A DNA stretch of 48,796 nucleotides from Oscillospiraceae bacterium (GTDB taxonomy: Bacteria; Bacillota; Clostridia; Oscillospirales; Oscillospiraceae). The position numbers and the translations under genes are program-made. The notes below the pieces were generated by a model. That model worked only from the letters and a program-made list of their open reading frames with translations, was not told the DNA's origin and did not search any database. Positions 48,137 to 48,796 of this stretch are shown piece after piece. The first letter of the stretch is position 1, and each line of letters begins with the position of its first letter. The DNA is taken from assembly GCA_017398685.1 (NCBI GenBank), contig JAFQFH010000022.1:1-48796 (forward strand), read 5' to 3'.

Positions 48137-48723
48137 TCAAAAGAAAATCAGCAACATGCATTGTTTTGATTCCTTCATAGTTTCCACCGGCAAATTCATC
48201 TGTACGGAGGACGTATTTGGGATAATTATCTCTAATCTCCAACAAACGATCATATTCCCGTTTCTCAGTTTTTTCAGAGTCGATACGCTGGGTGACTTGT
48301 ACATATAGCTTGTCATTCTGCCGCGTTGCGACAAAATCAATTTCGTTGTCTAACTGTTTTCCGATATGGACGGTATAGCCGCGGCGACACAATTCCAAAT
48401 AAACAACATTCTCAAGAGATGCAGCAACTGTGTCAGGGTTATATCCTAATACACAGTACCGCAAAGAAGTATCTGCCAAATAAAACTTTTCCTGTGTTTT
48501 CAGAATTTCCTTGCAGATCATAGCGAGAACAGCGGTGTAACAGATACGCCTTTTCCAATTTTTCCAAGTAACTGTAAACAGTTTCTTTGTCAAGTGAACG
48601 TCGCTCTGATTTCAAATAGTCTGAAATAGACTTGGCAGAAAATGTGTTACTTTTCTTGCTATCTATTGCACTGGCAAAGGTTGAAACGCAAGTGTGTATT
48701 TGATAAAATATATCCAAAATCAA
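48123..48723 (-). pseudogene. DUF4143 ATPase C-terminus, frameshifted
   Basis: Two frames join into one protein tail. The first (to about 48510) reads NTFSAKSISDYLKSERR and AYLLHRCSRYDLQG; the second continues KEILKTQEKFYLADTSLRY, then ENVVYLELCRRGY and YPKYVLRTDEF, all typical of the DUF4143 C-terminal half of P-loop ATPases. The reading frame breaks near 48505-48513, where a few bases seem to be lost. The N-terminal AAA domain (Walker motifs) is not found before it, up to the window end. Intact homologues are about 400 residues. Confidence 0.78.
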
Positions 48724-48778
48724 ACTGGAATTTTCGTGAAAACTCTTTGCCTGACTGGTAGAACTGAGGAGGTAGAAT

Positions 48779-48796
48779 ATGATTGACGTTAATGTA
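48779..48796 (+). CDS. start of a possible gene cut by the window edge
   Basis: AGGAGGT at 48767-48773 stands five bases before an ATG at 48779. Only six codons (MIDVNV) are in the window, so nothing can be said of its product. Confidence 0.35.

Overview
The window looks like chromosomal DNA of an anaerobic Gram-positive bacterium of the class Clostridia, most like gut Oscillospirales. The reasons are the T-box leader in front of pheST, IreB, lipoprotein and sortase-type surface signals, strong GGAGG ribosome sites, TTGACA/TATAAT promoters and an EFR1-type ferredoxin. Everything was read by eye; no database search was run.

Layout. (1) 1-900: a serine recombinase gene whose promoter lies between two inverted crossover-like sites. 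The inverted repeat (1-102 against 227-328) copies the ribosome site and first codons of the recombinase, so a second gene with the same start appears to run leftward out of the window. This is the best candidate for an undescribed regulatory device. (2) 956-4559 (minus): a DUF3298-type lipoprotein followed by a MotA/MotB-like ion-driven motor pair with no flagellar or Zorya effector genes next to it. (3) 4961-9331: a 1456-residue surface protein of bacterial Ig-like domains with recent 264-bp internal repeats. (4) 9415-12457 (minus): a TRAP transporter (dctP, dctQ, dctM). (5) 12818-18841: a YcxB-like protein, a split transketolase, glycerate kinase, an isoprenylcysteine-type methyltransferase, an alpha/beta hydrolase and an EFR1 ferredoxin. 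(6) 19057-25518: a lipoprotein with a phage-tail-lysozyme domain, an MMPL/RND transporter and an overlapping GLUG-repeat surface protein. (7) 25569-29451 (minus): a FlaA1/CapD-type sugar dehydratase, alanine racemase and a small lipoprotein. (8) 29579-33932: T-box, pheS, pheT (with an apparent second tRNA-binding OB domain) and ireB. (9) 33992-38944: an aldose isomerase, PfkB kinase and class II aldolase set read leftward, opposite an AraC regulator and a CBM9-like protein. (10) 39150-45011 (minus): a 1953-residue adhesin-like surface protein, with an MBL-fold hydrolase divergent to it. (11) 46297-48796: a decayed accessory region with two copies of a dispersed repeat, a Phd/ParE toxin-antitoxin pair, the tail of a large recombinase, the 3' part of a tRNA-Ala gene and a frameshifted DUF4143 gene.

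How it fits together. Two large regions concern the cell surface (Ig-like, GLUG and beta-helix proteins, a lysozyme-like lipoprotein, CapD, Alr). Two concern carbon use: TRAP uptake with transketolase and glycerate kinase, and the isomerase-kinase-aldolase set under AraC. The two ends carry signs of recombination: a promoter switch on the left and the scar of an integrated element on the right.
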